Shown piece by piece: positions 41,051 to 51,251 of a stretch of DNA of 64,000 nt. The position numbers and the translations under genes are program-made. The stretch comes from Pyropia yezoensis (Eukaryota; Rhodophyta; Bangiophyceae; Bangiales; Bangiaceae), in assembly GCA_009829735.1 (NCBI GenBank), contig CM020620.1:22666020-22730019 (forward strand). The letters run 5' to 3'. The notes below the pieces were generated by a model that worked only from the letters and a program-made list of their open reading frames with translations, did no database searches and had not been told where the DNA came from. Within the stretch, counting starts at the first letter, position 1; the number at the start of each line of letters is the position of its first letter.

Positions 41051-42334
41051 TTACGGGAACACGGGGGTGGAGCCCAGACCCGCAGACTCGTCGAACCCAC
41101 ACATCACGTTCATGTTCTGGATGGCCTGGCCGCTCGCCCCCTTGACAATGTTGTCAATAACGCAGACGAGGATGGCGCGGCCCGCCACGCGGTCGGCGTA
41201 CACTCCCATCACCGCGTGGTTGCTACCCCGCACATGACGGGTGTGGGGCGGCGCCACCCCAGACGGCAGCACGTGCACAAACGGCTCGGCCGCGTAGGTG
41301 GTGGCGAGGCACTCGCGGAGGCTGTCGGCCGTGGCGCCGTCAGCCAGCTTGACATAGATGGTGGACAGGATGCCACGCGACAGGGGCACCAGGTGGGGCG
41401 TGAAGACCACGTCCACGGGCTGGCCCGCCGCGTCCGACAGGCCCTGCTCAATCTCGGGCGCGTGCCGGTGCGACGCCACACCGTACGCAGACATGCCGTC
41501 TGCGGCCTCACAAAAGAGGGTGCCCACCTTGGCCGCCCGCCCCGCCCCCGTCACCCCCGACTTGGCGTCCACAATGATGTCCGCCGGTTTGATGAGCCCC
41601 GCCGTCAGCAACGGCACCAGCGGCAGCTGCGCCGACGTTGGGTAGCACCCCGGGTTGGCCACCAGCCGCGCACCACGGACGGCGTCGCGGGCAAGCTCGG
41701 TCAGTCCATAGACCGCCTGTGCCTGCAGCTCCACCGCCGCGTGCGGCGCGCCGTACCAGGTGGCGTACATGTCCACGTCGCGCAGCCGAAAGTCCGCAGA
41801 CAGGTCCACCACGCGGACCGTATCGAGCGGCAGCTGCGCGATGATCGTCTGGGTGGTGGCGTGCGGGAGGCAACAAAACACCACGTCCACCTCCCCCGCC
41901 AAGCACGCGCTCACCACGGACGCGGTGGTGGTCAGGTCGGGGAGGGAGGCGACAAAGCCGCCCGGCGGGCCAAACGCCAGGTGGGGAAACACCGCGCCCA
42001 TCGGGGAGCCCGCCGACCGCTCCCCCGACAGCGCCGCGATGGAGGTGTGGGGGTGGCTCGACAGCAGCCGCAGCAGCTCGGCGCCCGTATAGCCCGATGC
42101 GCCCAGGATGGCCACCCGCACCGCCCCGGGGCCGTCGGAGGCCATGACCGTCGATGTGCGCGCGCGGGCCGCTGCCGCCGCCGCCGCCAAGCCACCGCCG
42201 CCGGTGGGGTCGGCCAGCCGGGCTGCCCGACCGGGGAGGGGCTGCCCCATCGGGGGCGGCGCGGCAGACCGGCCGCCGGTACGGCCGCCGGCCCGCAGCC
42301 AGGCGAGCGCGGGGGCCGGCACAAATGCGGCCAT
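41051..42334 (-). CDS. argC: N-acetyl-gamma-glutamyl-phosphate reductase, plastid-targeted
   Basis: Reduces N-acetylglutamyl phosphate to the semialdehyde with NADPH, third step of arginine synthesis. 427 residues from the ATG at 42334. The first ~65 residues, Ala/Arg/Gly-rich, look like a transit peptide. The dinucleotide site is VAILGASGYTGAELLRLL. The active-site Cys230 lies in NPGCYPTSAQLPLVPLL. Family blocks VDAKSGVTGAG, VASHRHAPEIEQ, FTPHLVPLSRGIL and DNIVKGASGQAIQNMN are all present. Single exon. It shares a 472-bp upstream region with the divergent RRF gene. Confidence 0.96.
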   Translation of the reverse strand: MAAFVPAPALAWLRAGGRTGGRSAAPPPMGQPLPGRAARLADPTGGGGLAAAAAAARARTSTVMASDGPGAVRVAILGASGYTGAELLRLLSSHPHTSIAALSGERSAGSPMGAVFPHLAFGPPGGFVASLPDLTTTASVVSACLAGEVDVVFCCLPHATTQTIIAQLPLDTVRVVDLSADFRLRDVDMYATWYGAPHAAVELQAQAVYGLTELARDAVRGARLVANPGCYPTSAQLPLVPLLTAGLIKPADIIVDAKSGVTGAGRAAKVGTLFCEAADGMSAYGVASHRHAPEIEQGLSDAAGQPVDVVFTPHLVPLSRGILSTIYVKLADGATADSLRECLATTYAAEPFVHVLPSGVAPPHTRHVRGSNHAVMGVYADRVAGRAILVCVIDNIVKGASGQAIQNMNVMCGFDESAGLGSTPVFP

Positions 42335-42806
42335 GGCGGAGGGGGGGAGGGGGGGGGGAGAAGGGCGCGGCAGGTCGGCGGGGAGGGCAGCCGCGGGGAC
42401 TGGACACGGGGGAGGAGGGAGAGAGCACGCGCACAAGGGGGTGTGCGTGAAGGGCCCTAGGGCAGCAGCAGGGTGATACAGAGAACTGGCGCCGCAGCAG
42501 GGCAGACCTGCCCGCAGGCAATGATGCTCTGACCCCCCCAGCGCAGCCTCTGTGGCCAGCACAGCCGACGACCTGGATCGCTCGTCAGGGAGGAGATGTG
42601 TCTTACTGTAATGCAGTCTGGCTCAACGGGATCCGGTTGTTCTCACAACTTTTTTCTATTCCCTCTTTTTTTCGCTCGCAGTCGCCCACGGTGGACGTGA
42701 CGCATGCCCGACGCCACCATCCCGCAACGACCCCCCCGTCCCGTCCCCCCCACCACCCTTTTCCCTTTCGCCCCCTACCTGGTTTGTCCGGCTAGGCTCC
42801 ACAACC
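42335..42806. promoter_or_regulatory. Shared upstream region of argC and RRF
   Basis: Bidirectional intergenic DNA with G-rich tracts next to argC and a pyrimidine-rich stretch before the RRF start. No clear TATA box. Confidence 0.4.
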
Positions 42807-44511
42807 ATGTCGGCAGCGGTCCCGCTGCGGCGCTTCCTCCTCGACCGGCTGCCCGCCCTGGGGCGCGTGCCGGTCGCCGCCGCCGTCTCTGCCACCGCCG
42901 CCGCCGCCGCCGCGGCCACCCCACTCGCCGCCGCCGCCGCCGCCGCCGGCGTACCCCCCCCCCGCGTCGGGGGCTTACCCTCCTCGCGACGCCCCCCCCC
43001 ACCAGCCGGCGGTGGCCACCCGATCTAGGCGCCCGCCCGACCACAGGGGCCGGCGCGTGTCGCGGGAAGAAGAAAAAGGCGGCGGCGGCGGCTCACGCCT
43101 CCTCCCCCCGTCGCCGCCGTCGCGGTGCGGCCACTGAGGACGCTGCCGCCGCCGCCGAAGACGCATGGGGGGGGGTTGGGGATGAGGACCCCGACGAAGT
43201 GGACGAGGACGCCATCGCCGACGCCGCTGCGCGGATGGACGACCACGTGGGGGGGCTGCGGCGGGAGCTTGGCCGCCTGCGGGTGGACGGCGCGCACGCG
43301 GGGCTGCTCGATGGTACGTGCCGGGGGGGGGGGGGGCTGAGGTGGGGCCGCAGCGCGCCGGGCTCCTGCTTTGTCGTCATCGCAGCTGGCGCAGGGTTTG
43401 GGGGGGGCGGCGCGCCACCGCCCTGGAGTGTCCAGTGATGTTGGTCGGGGAAATGGAGGGTGTGGGCGGCGCTTCGCCATTGCCGGGTGTGCCCCTCCCC
43501 CTCTCTGCCCCTTTGCCAGCGTGGGGCGGGGTCGTCATGGATGGGCCCACACCCCTCGCTCCCACCCGCCTGACGTCGCCTCTATGGTCACTGACACTTT
43601 CCGCTGCCCGCCGCCACCCCCAGCCCCGTCGCGGTGCGCCTTGAGGCACCCCGCCGCTGCTATCCTGTTTGGGTTCCCCATCCTGTTTTACTTGCTCCCT
43701 TTGCACCTGCCCCCCCCGCTTCTCCCTATCCCCAGACGTGCGTGTCCCCGCGTACGGCGGCGTCGCTCCCCTGGCCGACCTGGCCACCGTCGCGGTCCGC
43801 GACGGCGGCCTGCGAGTGGGCGTCCACGACCCGTCGCTGGTGGGGGCGGTGGACAAGGCCATCCGTGGGGCGGGGCTGGGGCTCAACCCGGCCCCCGCGG
43901 GGGGGGGCGGGCTCACCGTGCGCGTGCCCCGCGCGTCGGCGGCGACGCGGGCAGAGATGGTCAAGGTGCGTGGGCCAGGGGGGGCGCGAGGGGGAGGAAG
44001 TGGGGGGGGGCACGTTGCAGGTCTGGGGCTGCCTCGGGTGGTGTGCTGGCCAAGTGCCTGGGAAGGCGGCCTCCTTCGGGGGAGGGGGGAGAGATGGGCG
44101 TTGGCGCGGCGCACTGAGAGACAACGGCGGCCGCTCGGTTGCGCACTTTCGGGGTTGGGGGTGACCTTAGAGACTGACACGCCGTGTGGGCCACCGCGGT
44201 CGGTTTGCTGCGGCGGCTGCGCCTTGCTACCGGCTCTTTGTGTTTCTGCCCGTGCCCACGTGCTGGCGGGCCCTTTCTGGCGTTGGCTGGCGCGACCCCG
44301 CCCCGTGCAGACCGTCGCCCGCGCTGGCGAGACGGCGCGCATTGCCATCCGCGCCGCCCGCCGCCCCGTCCACGACGCCATCCGTGGGCTGGACGATGAG
44401 CGGCGGCGAAAGGTGCTGGCCAAGGCGCTGGAGCGGGCGTCGGAGGGGGCGCTCGCGGCGGTGGCTGCCGCCGTGGCTGCCAAGACCGCCGACATTACCG
44501 CGGGGGGGTGA
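42807..44511 (+). CDS. Organellar ribosome recycling factor (three recognised exons, frame break near start)
   Basis: Releases ribosomes after termination together with elongation factor G. ATG at 42807 begins a mitochondrial-type presequence (MSAAVPLRRFLLDRLPALGR). The mature part is in another frame, entered between 42960 and 43060 after C-rich tracts. Then MDDHVGGLRRELGRLRVDGA ends at 43313; intron 43314-43735 (GTACGT, phase 1). The exon 43736-43965 has VRVPAYGGVAPLADLATV and IRGAGLGLNPAPAGGG; intron 43966-44310 (phase 0). The last exon, 44311-44511, has RAGETARIAIRAARRPVHD and ends at TGA. These match RRF core motifs (YGxxTPL, LGLNPxxDG, EeaKvAvRNiRRD). The first junction might be a 35-bp GT-AG gap (43012-43046 region), a homopolymer error or a different start. 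Confidence 0.78.
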
Positions 44512-45016
44512 GGGAGGGGGAGGGGACGGCGTGGCGGTGGTCCGTGGCGTGGCGATGGTCCGTGGTGGGGTGGGTAGAGCCGGTTGGCAGAGTGGGAGTC
44601 GTTTGGTGACCATCTTGGCGAGGTGCGGGAGAGGACGTATGTCGAGGCAGCCGAGTGCTGCGAAGGTGGCGATACTGTGGGGCTTCGGCCACCAGCACTC
44701 TCTGAGCACCGCCGCACGCGCCTGGTATTCCTACCATCCCTGCCAGACTAAGCACTTCAAGACCCCCCTGTTGGCCGCCCTGCTCTTCATTCGCGTGTGG
44801 GCTAGCGGTAAGGGCGGGGGTAAAGGCCCATCCACAATGGGACGCGCGTCCCCCACTTGGGCATCACAACGTTGCGCCACGGCTCTTTCTCGCACCTCCA
44901 CCTCCCCCCCCACCCCTCGCTTACGTCCCCAACCCCCTACTCCCCCACACCCCCGCACTTCCTGCCCCTCCCCCCATCTCGGAGCCCGCTCTGTCTCCAT
45001 CGCCACGACGCCGCCC
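44512..45016. other. Convergent intergenic region
   Basis: Between the RRF and calmodulin-like stops. It has short tandem GTGGTCCGTGGCGTGG-like repeats at about 44530-44575 and C-rich DNA at 44900-45000. No gene seen. Confidence 0.5.
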
Positions 45017-45469
45017 CTAGCTCAGCAGCTTGGCGGAAAACTCGGCATAGTTGATCTTCCCGTCCCCGTCTACGTCCGCCTCGGTCAGCATCTCGTCCAC
45101 TTCCTCGTCGGTCATCTTCTCGCCCATGGAGGTGAGGACGGCGCGGAGCTCGGTAGCCGACAGGCTCCCCGACCCGTCCTTGTCAAACACGCGGAAGGCG
45201 GCGCGGAGGTCTTCGGCGGTCAGCCGCCCCGAAGCCGACGCGGCCGCGGCGGTGACGGCGGTGACCACCTCTGCGAGCAGGAGGGAGCCGTCGCCGTCTG
45301 CGTCGGCTTCACGGGCAGCCGCCGCGACGGCCGCCTGGGTGGGATGGTAGCCCAGCGCACGGAGGAGGGTTCCGAGCGAGGAGGCGGGCATGGAGCCTCC
45401 TCCGGGAGGGGTCTCGAAGAGCGCGAACGCCTCGCGCAGGTTGGTCATTTCTTCGGCAGAGAGGGGCAT
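45017..45469 (-). CDS. Calmodulin-like EF-hand protein
   Basis: 150 residues, calmodulin size, from the ATG at 45469. Four EF-hand positions are recognisable. The first ([13 protein letters not shown]) has lost the Asp/Glu ligands and should not bind calcium. The loops at 56-67 ([12 protein letters not shown]), 96-107 ([12 protein letters not shown]) and 132-143 ([12 protein letters not shown]) are canonical. The C-lobe ([29 protein letters not shown]) is close to true calmodulin and the N-lobe is diverged and Ala-rich. This makes it a calmodulin-like sensor rather than canonical calmodulin. Divergent from RecQ. Confidence 0.93.
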   Translation of the reverse strand: MPLSAEEMTNLREAFALFETPPGGGSMPASSLGTLLRALGYHPTQAAVAAAAREADADGDGSLLLAEVVTAVTAAAASASGRLTAEDLRAAFRVFDKDGSGSLSATELRAVLTSMGEKMTDEEVDEMLTEADVDGDGKINYAEFSAKLLS

Positions 45470-45924
45470 GCTGGGCGACACGGGGGGGGGGGGGCGCAGG
45501 GTGAAGCAGACAAAGAGGGAGGGGGAAAAGCCACAGGGGCAGGAGGTGGTGGTCACAGGGAAGGGGAAGGGGGCAAGGCACAGAAGCAGGAGGTGGCAGT
45601 CACCGGGAAAGGGGGAAAGTGAGAAGGGAGCGTGGTGCAGGGGGAAGACTTGAGGAGTTGAGGCTCGCGATGACGGGAGCACCTTGTCCTTGCAGAGCCG
45701 CACCCCACGCTCTCCCTCAATGTCACTTGGAGGTAAGACTTGACTCGGTAATTAGAACAACTTATGTGAGTGTGTGCATGATTTAGATCTGTGGGAGCAC
45801 GCCTTGGACGTGGCATGGCGTAGGTCACTACGAGTCGGCCGTCTGCGTGCGAGCCGACGCCAAACGACGGTCGTCCGACACCCACCTTGCCACGACCCCT
45901 GTGCTCTGCCACGCACAATGCGCC
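45470..45924. promoter_or_regulatory. Bidirectional upstream region, calmodulin-like / RecQ
   Basis: 455 bp between divergent starts. It contains a ~48-bp imperfect duplication (GCAGGAGGTGG...CACAGGGAA at about 45540 and 45587). Confidence 0.45.
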
Positions 45925-48873
45925 ATGTCACTGCTGGACGATGGAGATGACGACCTATTTCTTTCCGTGAACCTATCTTTTGTGCTGCCTGCAGGGTCTG
46001 TAAGTGCAAGCGTGGGGGGGACGCCCGCCGCAAGGGGGGTCGTGGTGGTGAGCGACGGCGACGGCGACGTCAACGGAGCGATTGACGTAGACAGCCTTCC
46101 GCCAGAGGTGGTCGATGTCGATGGGGGCCCCCATGCGACACACTCGTCCGCGGGGAGCGCGGATTGTCGGGCGGCTGGTGCTGCCGAGGTTCCTGCCGAG
46201 AGTGTTGGCGGTGACGCCGCTGCCGGCGACGCCCTTTCCCGCACCCTGCACCAGTACTTTGGATACACCAGCTTTCGGCCTGGCCAGCGAGGCGTGATTG
46301 AGGCCGTCTTGAGCGGCCGGGACACTTGTGTGTTTTGGGCAACTGGTGCTGGCAAGAGCCTCTGCTTCATTCTTCCAGCGCTGCTGGACCGTCGGCGGGT
46401 GGTGGTGGTGGTGTCTCCATTAATATCGCTAATGGTTGACCAGGCAGCGAAAATCAACGCTACCATTGGCGGCTCAGCCAGCACCCCCCTGGCGACGTAC
46501 CTGGGGAGTGCGCAGGCCGACGCGGGAGAAGAGGCGGCCGCCCTGTCGGGTGAGCGCCCTGTCGTTTTTCTTTCCCCGGAAAAGGTCATGGATGGGTCGA
46601 CGGTGCCTCGGCTGGACGCCCTCCGCCGTTCGGGCCGCCTGGCGCTGATCGCCATCGACGAGGCGCACTGTATTCTGCAGTGGGGCGAGGCATTCCGAAA
46701 GGACTATGGTTGCCTCACCGGCTTGCGTGGCAGCCTTCCAGGCGTCCCGCTGATGGCGCTCACCGCCACGGCGGCCCCCGACCACCGTGCAGATATTTGC
46801 TCCCTGCTTCACCTGCACGACCCGTATGTGGCGTCTGCCTCTTTTGACCGCACCAACCTCGCCCTTCGCGTGCAGACACTGGACGCAGGTGCGGCAGGCA
46901 AGGCGGCTGTAGTGGACCGGCTCGCGGCGGAGCTGCTCGTGCGCCCTGAATCCACGATTGTGTACGTCATGACCCGCAAGTACTGTGAGTCCGTCCACGA
47001 TACGCTGACAAAGCGGGTACGGCGGGCGCGACCCGCCGCGGGGGCTGCGCGGAGCGGTGGGCCATCGGCGGCACCGGTGCGGGTACGTCGGTACCACGCG
47101 GGTCTCAGCCTGGCGGAGAGAGCCGAGACGCACCGTCAGTTTGCGCAGGGTATCGCGACGGTGGTGGTCGCGACCGTGGCGTTTGGGATGGGCATTGACC
47201 GGCCCGACGTCCGGTCGATTGTAATGCTTGGCCCACCAAAGACAGTGGCCGAGTACATGCAGCAGGCTGGGCGAGCGGGGAGGGACGGTCGCCCGTCGCG
47301 GTGTCTGATGGTGGCATCCCAGCACGATTTCTCCTCGTACCTGTCCCCATTTTACATGAGGGGCCTGTCGGAGCAGAGCCAGGTGGCCATGGCCGCGAGC
47401 ATTGAGGCTCTACGCAACTATGCACACGACACGACGGTTTGTCGTCGAGCGGCTTTGATGCAGCTTTACGGGGAGACTCCCTCCTTTGACCGCTGTCCGC
47501 CGGGCACAGGTGCGTGTGACGTGTGCGATCCGCCGCCTGTTGGTAGCGTGCCCGCCCGCCGTGTCCGCGGGCAGGCCGTTGGCGGCGCCGGTCCCATCGT
47601 GATGAACCGCGCTGCTCTCGCTATCCTGCTTCGTGCAGCTGATGGACCTGCCCCTCATGGATACAGCCGCCCCTCCATCGTTTACCGCACGCAAGATAGC
47701 TGGCGCATCAACCGGAAGAATTTGTCGCCCGCTGCGATCGCTGCTGAGCAGGCGCGCATGGTCGCCATGCAGAGGGCACGGGCGGCGGTGCCGGCTGGCA
47801 CGCCGCTGGACATCTACTACTTCCGCTCCATTTTCAACGTCGTTGTGCAGGCGGGTCTGCTGCAGTCGGGCGCGTCTGACACGAAGTATGGGGGCCCACG
47901 GCGCCCCCCCATACGGTACCCAACCTTCCCCTTGACACCCGCGGGTCGGGAATTTCTCGCCCGCCCAAACACTGCGTCACTGCCGGCGCCGCCGCCTCCG
48001 TCGGCGGGCGGCGGGCCGATGCGGGAGCTGGTGGAGGCTGGCATCGACGCCATGGCGGTGTTGCCATCCTCAGAGGTGGCCATCGGCTCGGGCCCTATCA
48101 TGGCCGCGTATCTCAACTGGGCGCGGTTGCTGACCGCCGCGCCGGCGGTCGGGCCCGCCACTCGCTCCCACCTGCAGGCCCTCTTGAGCGCCGTTCATGG
48201 CTGGCGGGACGCGGCGGCCGAGGCAGCAGGCGTGTCGCCTGAAGAGCTTCTGCCGCCGCACCTGGCGGTAGCAGTAGCCACCGCGCGGCCGGCCAGTGTG
48301 GAAGGTTTGCGGGCATGTGGTGTACGGGCGGCGGGACTGGACGGTCTCGTGGCGGTGCTGGACGACTGGCGAGCGGGCAAGGGTGACTCTGGCGACAGTA
48401 GGGGGGGGGAACTCGACGGAGGGGCCATGGATGATCCCATCCTGAGCGACGACGAGGCACCCGCACATGCGGCGGGGCGGTGGCCGCCGCATCCGTTGGC
48501 CACGGGCGGTGGCCCGCCGCCCCGAATCGAGATGGCGAGCGCCATTGCAGCGCGGTCGGGTGCTACCGCGGCAGATGGCCCCGCCGGTGCTGTAACTTCT
48601 CATGCCATTGCCTCCCCTCCCCCCCCTGCGGGGACGCCGCTGAGAGCGCCCCTGGGGCGGCGGCCCCGGGTCCCACGGGCGCCGCGCATGCCGCGGCTGC
48701 CGCGGCAACCGCGCGAGGGCCCAGCCACCTCGGGGCGCGGCTCACGGGCCGGTCCTTTGCCGCTCCCTGGGCCCGCCGCTGCTGTACCTTCGTGGGTGGC
48801 GGCTGCGGAGCCTGGCGGGCCTCGGGCAGACGCAAACGAAGATGTACAGGGGCCCAAACGGCGACGCGTTTGA
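45925..48873 (+). CDS. RecQ family ATP-dependent DNA helicase
   Basis: 3'-5' DNA helicase of the RecQ/WRN/BLM group, acting in replication and recombination repair in the nucleus. 982 residues from the ATG at 45925 (MSLLDDGDDDLF). Motif 0 is FGYTSFRPGQRGVIEAVL. Walker A is ATGAGKS (139-145). DEAH is at 245-248, followed by CILQWGEAFRKDY. Motif III is ALTATA. Helicase C has YHAGLSLAER and VVVATVAFGMGIDRPDVR, and motif VI is QQAGRAGRDGR (446-456). The zinc-binding subdomain follows (CRRAALMQLYGE...CDVCDPP). The C-terminal ~350 residues are Pro/Ala/Gly-rich and end PKRRRV, a likely nuclear localisation signal. A winged-helix part is only weakly visible and no HRDC domain is evident. Confidence 0.95.
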   Translation: MSLLDDGDDDLFLSVNLSFVLPAGSVSASVGGTPAARGVVVVSDGDGDVNGAIDVDSLPPEVVDVDGGPHATHSSAGSADCRAAGAAEVPAESVGGDAAAGDALSRTLHQYFGYTSFRPGQRGVIEAVLSGRDTCVFWATGAGKSLCFILPALLDRRRVVVVVSPLISLMVDQAAKINATIGGSASTPLATYLGSAQADAGEEAAALSGERPVVFLSPEKVMDGSTVPRLDALRRSGRLALIAIDEAHCILQWGEAFRKDYGCLTGLRGSLPGVPLMALTATAAPDHRADICSLLHLHDPYVASASFDRTNLALRVQTLDAGAAGKAAVVDRLAAELLVRPESTIVYVMTRKYCESVHDTLTKRVRRARPAAGAARSGGPSAAPVRVRRYHAGLSLAERAETHRQFAQGIATVVVATVAFGMGIDRPDVRSIVMLGPPKTVAEYMQQAGRAGRDGRPSRCLMVASQHDFSSYLSPFYMRGLSEQSQVAMAASIEALRNYAHDTTVCRRAALMQLYGETPSFDRCPPGTGACDVCDPPPVGSVPARRVRGQAVGGAGPIVMNRAALAILLRAADGPAPHGYSRPSIVYRTQDSWRINRKNLSPAAIAAEQARMVAMQRARAAVPAGTPLDIYYFRSIFNVVVQAGLLQSGASDTKYGGPRRPPIRYPTFPLTPAGREFLARPNTASLPAPPPPSAGGGPMRELVEAGIDAMAVLPSSEVAIGSGPIMAAYLNWARLLTAAPAVGPATRSHLQALLSAVHGWRDAAAEAAGVSPEELLPPHLAVAVATARPASVEGLRACGVRAAGLDGLVAVLDDWRAGKGDSGDSRGGELDGGAMDDPILSDDEAPAHAAGRWPPHPLATGGGPPPRIEMASAIAARSGATAADGPAGAVTSHAIASPPPPAGTPLRAPLGRRPRVPRAPRMPRLPRQPREGPATSGRGSRAGPLPLPGPAAAVPSWVAAAEPGGPRADANEDVQGPKRRRV

Positions 48874-49124
48874 GATGGTGCTTTTGACGTGGTGCGCATA
48901 CTTTAGGCACGCCCTTGACGTCTCTTTCAGCTGTACTCGCAAGCGGCACGGCATGTTTGATTGCCCCTCGTAGCTTGGTCTTATTGGCACTAGCCATGGA
49001 TGAGTGAGACCGGTATTCAGGGACAAGAGGATGCGCTCATCAGACGTACTACATACATCATAGGCAGAATCCATTCATTGTTTATCATCCGGCAGCAGCG
49101 TCGTCCATCCACCACTCAGCTTCC

Positions 49125-50279
49125 TCAGCTGTTCCCGTCCTTCTCTCCTTCCTCCCCACCCCCTGTCAAACGCTTGTACTCTGCCCACGACACAAAGCGG
49201 CCACCCAGCCGAGCACGTCGTGTACTCTCCACTGCACGCCGCACGTAGCGCGTGGCACCCGAGAAGTCACCCCGCCGTTTCTTTTTCCGAAATCGCGCCA
49301 GCGCCGACGCGCGCGCGGCTGCCGCTGCTGCCTGTGCGGGAGAACGCCGCTGCTGCGGCCTGGCTAGCGCTGGAAGGGGCAGCGGAAACTCTTCAGCAAC
49401 CGTTTCAGCGGTCGCCACTGTTGCTGACGATGGCACCGCCGCCGCTGTCGGAGGGTGAGCCGCGCGGCCATCCGCGATGGACCGTTTGTGAACGGCTTCC
49501 AGCGGGGTGATGGGTGAGCCAGGCGATTGACTGGGCTGCCTGCCTCCTTCCAACGCGTGACTGGACTTGCGACCTCGTCGCCCGGGCATTTCGGGGTCAG
49601 GCAGCATAGGAGGCGGCGGGGGGTCCCCGAACTCCTGTTGGGCGCCCTCATTTCGCAATTCCGGCCGCGATCGTCGCCATGAATGGGTTGGCCTCCGCAG
49701 GTTGGCAGGAAGGCTGGCATTCAGGGAGGCCGCCACGGCCGCCGCCGTACCTGGCCAGTCACGAGGGCGCCTCCCGTCAGCCGCAGACAATCTGGAGAGG
49801 CGATGGGAGCTTGACGGGAACGATGGGGTGGCGACGGGAGATTCACCACGAGAGCTATCGCCGCAAGAGTCACAGCGGCTGCTCTCGTCCTCGCTCTCGC
49901 GGCCACCATCTGCGGTAGTGCTCAAGCCACTAAGCAGGCGTGGAATGGTGGAAATGCCGTCCCAGGCGGTCTTGCCGGCCAGAGGTAGCCTGTGCGAGGT
50001 ACCCCAACGTTCATGATCAATATAAGGAGACCTGCCGACGAGGTCGCTCACTTGTTGCGGCGACGCCCGCCCGCATTGAGGCAGTCTCCCTGTCCCAGCA
50101 GATGGCTGCAGAGCGGAAATGATGAGCGGCGGCGGCTCATGCCCCAGCAAGAGAGCTAGTGACACAGGGGGAGAGCTTGCGAGCAGGGATGGCGTCTGAA
50201 GAGGCACCAGCTCGGCTGAACCACCGCAGGCGTACCCATCAATGACAGTGTCGTCAGCGTCGACATCAGAACAGCCCAT
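49125..50279 (-). CDS. CCT-motif protein (CONSTANS/TOC1-like C-terminal domain)
   Basis: 384 residues from the ATG at 50279 (MGCSDVDADDT). Residues ~1-310 are low-complexity Ser/Pro/Arg-rich without recognised domain. Residues ~324-368 form a basic CCT-like motif (ALARFRKKKRRGDF, then TRYVRRAVESTRRARLGGRF), matching the RxxxLxRFRxKKxxRxFxxxIRYxxRK...KGRF pattern. CCT domains in plants and algae mediate DNA or NF-Y interaction and nuclear import in light and clock regulators. No B-box, GATA or receiver domain is visible upstream. Convergent with RecQ. An intron nearer the 5' end cannot be excluded. Confidence 0.72.
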   Translation of the reverse strand: MGCSDVDADDTVIDGYACGGSAELVPLQTPSLLASSPPVSLALLLGHEPPPLIISALQPSAGTGRLPQCGRASPQQVSDLVGRSPYIDHERWGTSHRLPLAGKTAWDGISTIPRLLSGLSTTADGGRESEDESSRCDSCGDSSRGESPVATPSFPSSSHRLSRLSAADGRRPRDWPGTAAAVAASLNASLPANLRRPTHSWRRSRPELRNEGAQQEFGDPPPPPMLPDPEMPGRRGRKSSHALEGGRQPSQSPGSPITPLEAVHKRSIADGRAAHPPTAAAVPSSATVATAETVAEEFPLPLPALARPQQRRSPAQAAAAAARASALARFRKKKRRGDFSGATRYVRRAVESTRRARLGGRFVSWAEYKRLTGGGEEGEKDGNS

Positions 50280-51251
50280 TACTTGGCAGAGCCCGCTGTG
50301 GGTCAGCTGACAAGTACGGTTCCAAGAAAGAAGGGGCTTGGCTGGCCTCGGCCAGCGCCACAAGCTGCAACGCTTTCTCGTCGCCCCTCAGTAACATCCA
50401 CGGGCCACGGCGGGTCCGGATGCTGAGCCGCCGCACATAACAGCAAACTCACCGAGCCGCCCACACCTCGTGGCGGTAGCGGGTGAGGCCAGCACATGAA
50501 ATAGCCGTGCTCCAACACGAGGCAGACAGCCATCGGCATTGAGAGCAGGAGGCAAATGAGCAGCCACTCGATCCTGCAGTGCCATCGCCATCAGCTACAG
50601 CTGCCTGACCAACCATATCCACCCCAGCCACTATCTGCGCGTGCGGTACGCGCGTTTCGAACGGAGACAGCATGCAGGGGACGAAATTGAAGCGTGTCGT
50701 CAAGGGCGCAGGGGGAGTAGTCATGGCGTGGCGCTGCATTCCACGAAAGCGAAAGCGCCCGCTGAGGCGATCCCAGTCTCAGCACCTCAGGGCCACTGCC
50801 CGTCTCACGCTGTGCCCGTGCACGAGGGGGGGGGGGCGCCTGCACGGCCCAATTCCGTTGTCCGTCCGCCCTGCCTCTGAGCAACCACGTGGCCAGTGAC
50901 AGTATGTCAAGATTAGAAGCGCTCGTGCCGCAGATCACCGCCGTTTCGTATCCGCGCTCACCAGCAGTCGTCGCTTTAGCTGTCTGGAATATCGGCCAGC
51001 CGCACTTCGCACGAGGTGCAAACGCAAACGACTGAGCAAATCTCGCAACTAGTCCACCACAGCTAGCAGGGCAGCACGCGACCTGACGTCATCGTCCATG
51101 TATGTATAGTACGTACATACGTACCACATACGGGCACAAAGGCAAGGAAACTCTAGGAAATGCATTATGGAAAAAAAAACAGGGACGCGCAGTGACGCGC
51201 AGTGATAAAAAATCCCAACCTTAGGGGAACGTACATTCGCCTCGCATCCTA
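50280..51251. other. Intergenic region
   Basis: Between the CCT-motif gene start and the translocator stop. Only short open frames, none recognisable. Confidence 0.5.

Noticed and set aside
41048..42460. 470-codon plus-strand open frame
   Set aside because: Lies opposite argC. Composition (Arg, His, Gly) is typical of the antisense of a GC-rich gene and no motif is present.
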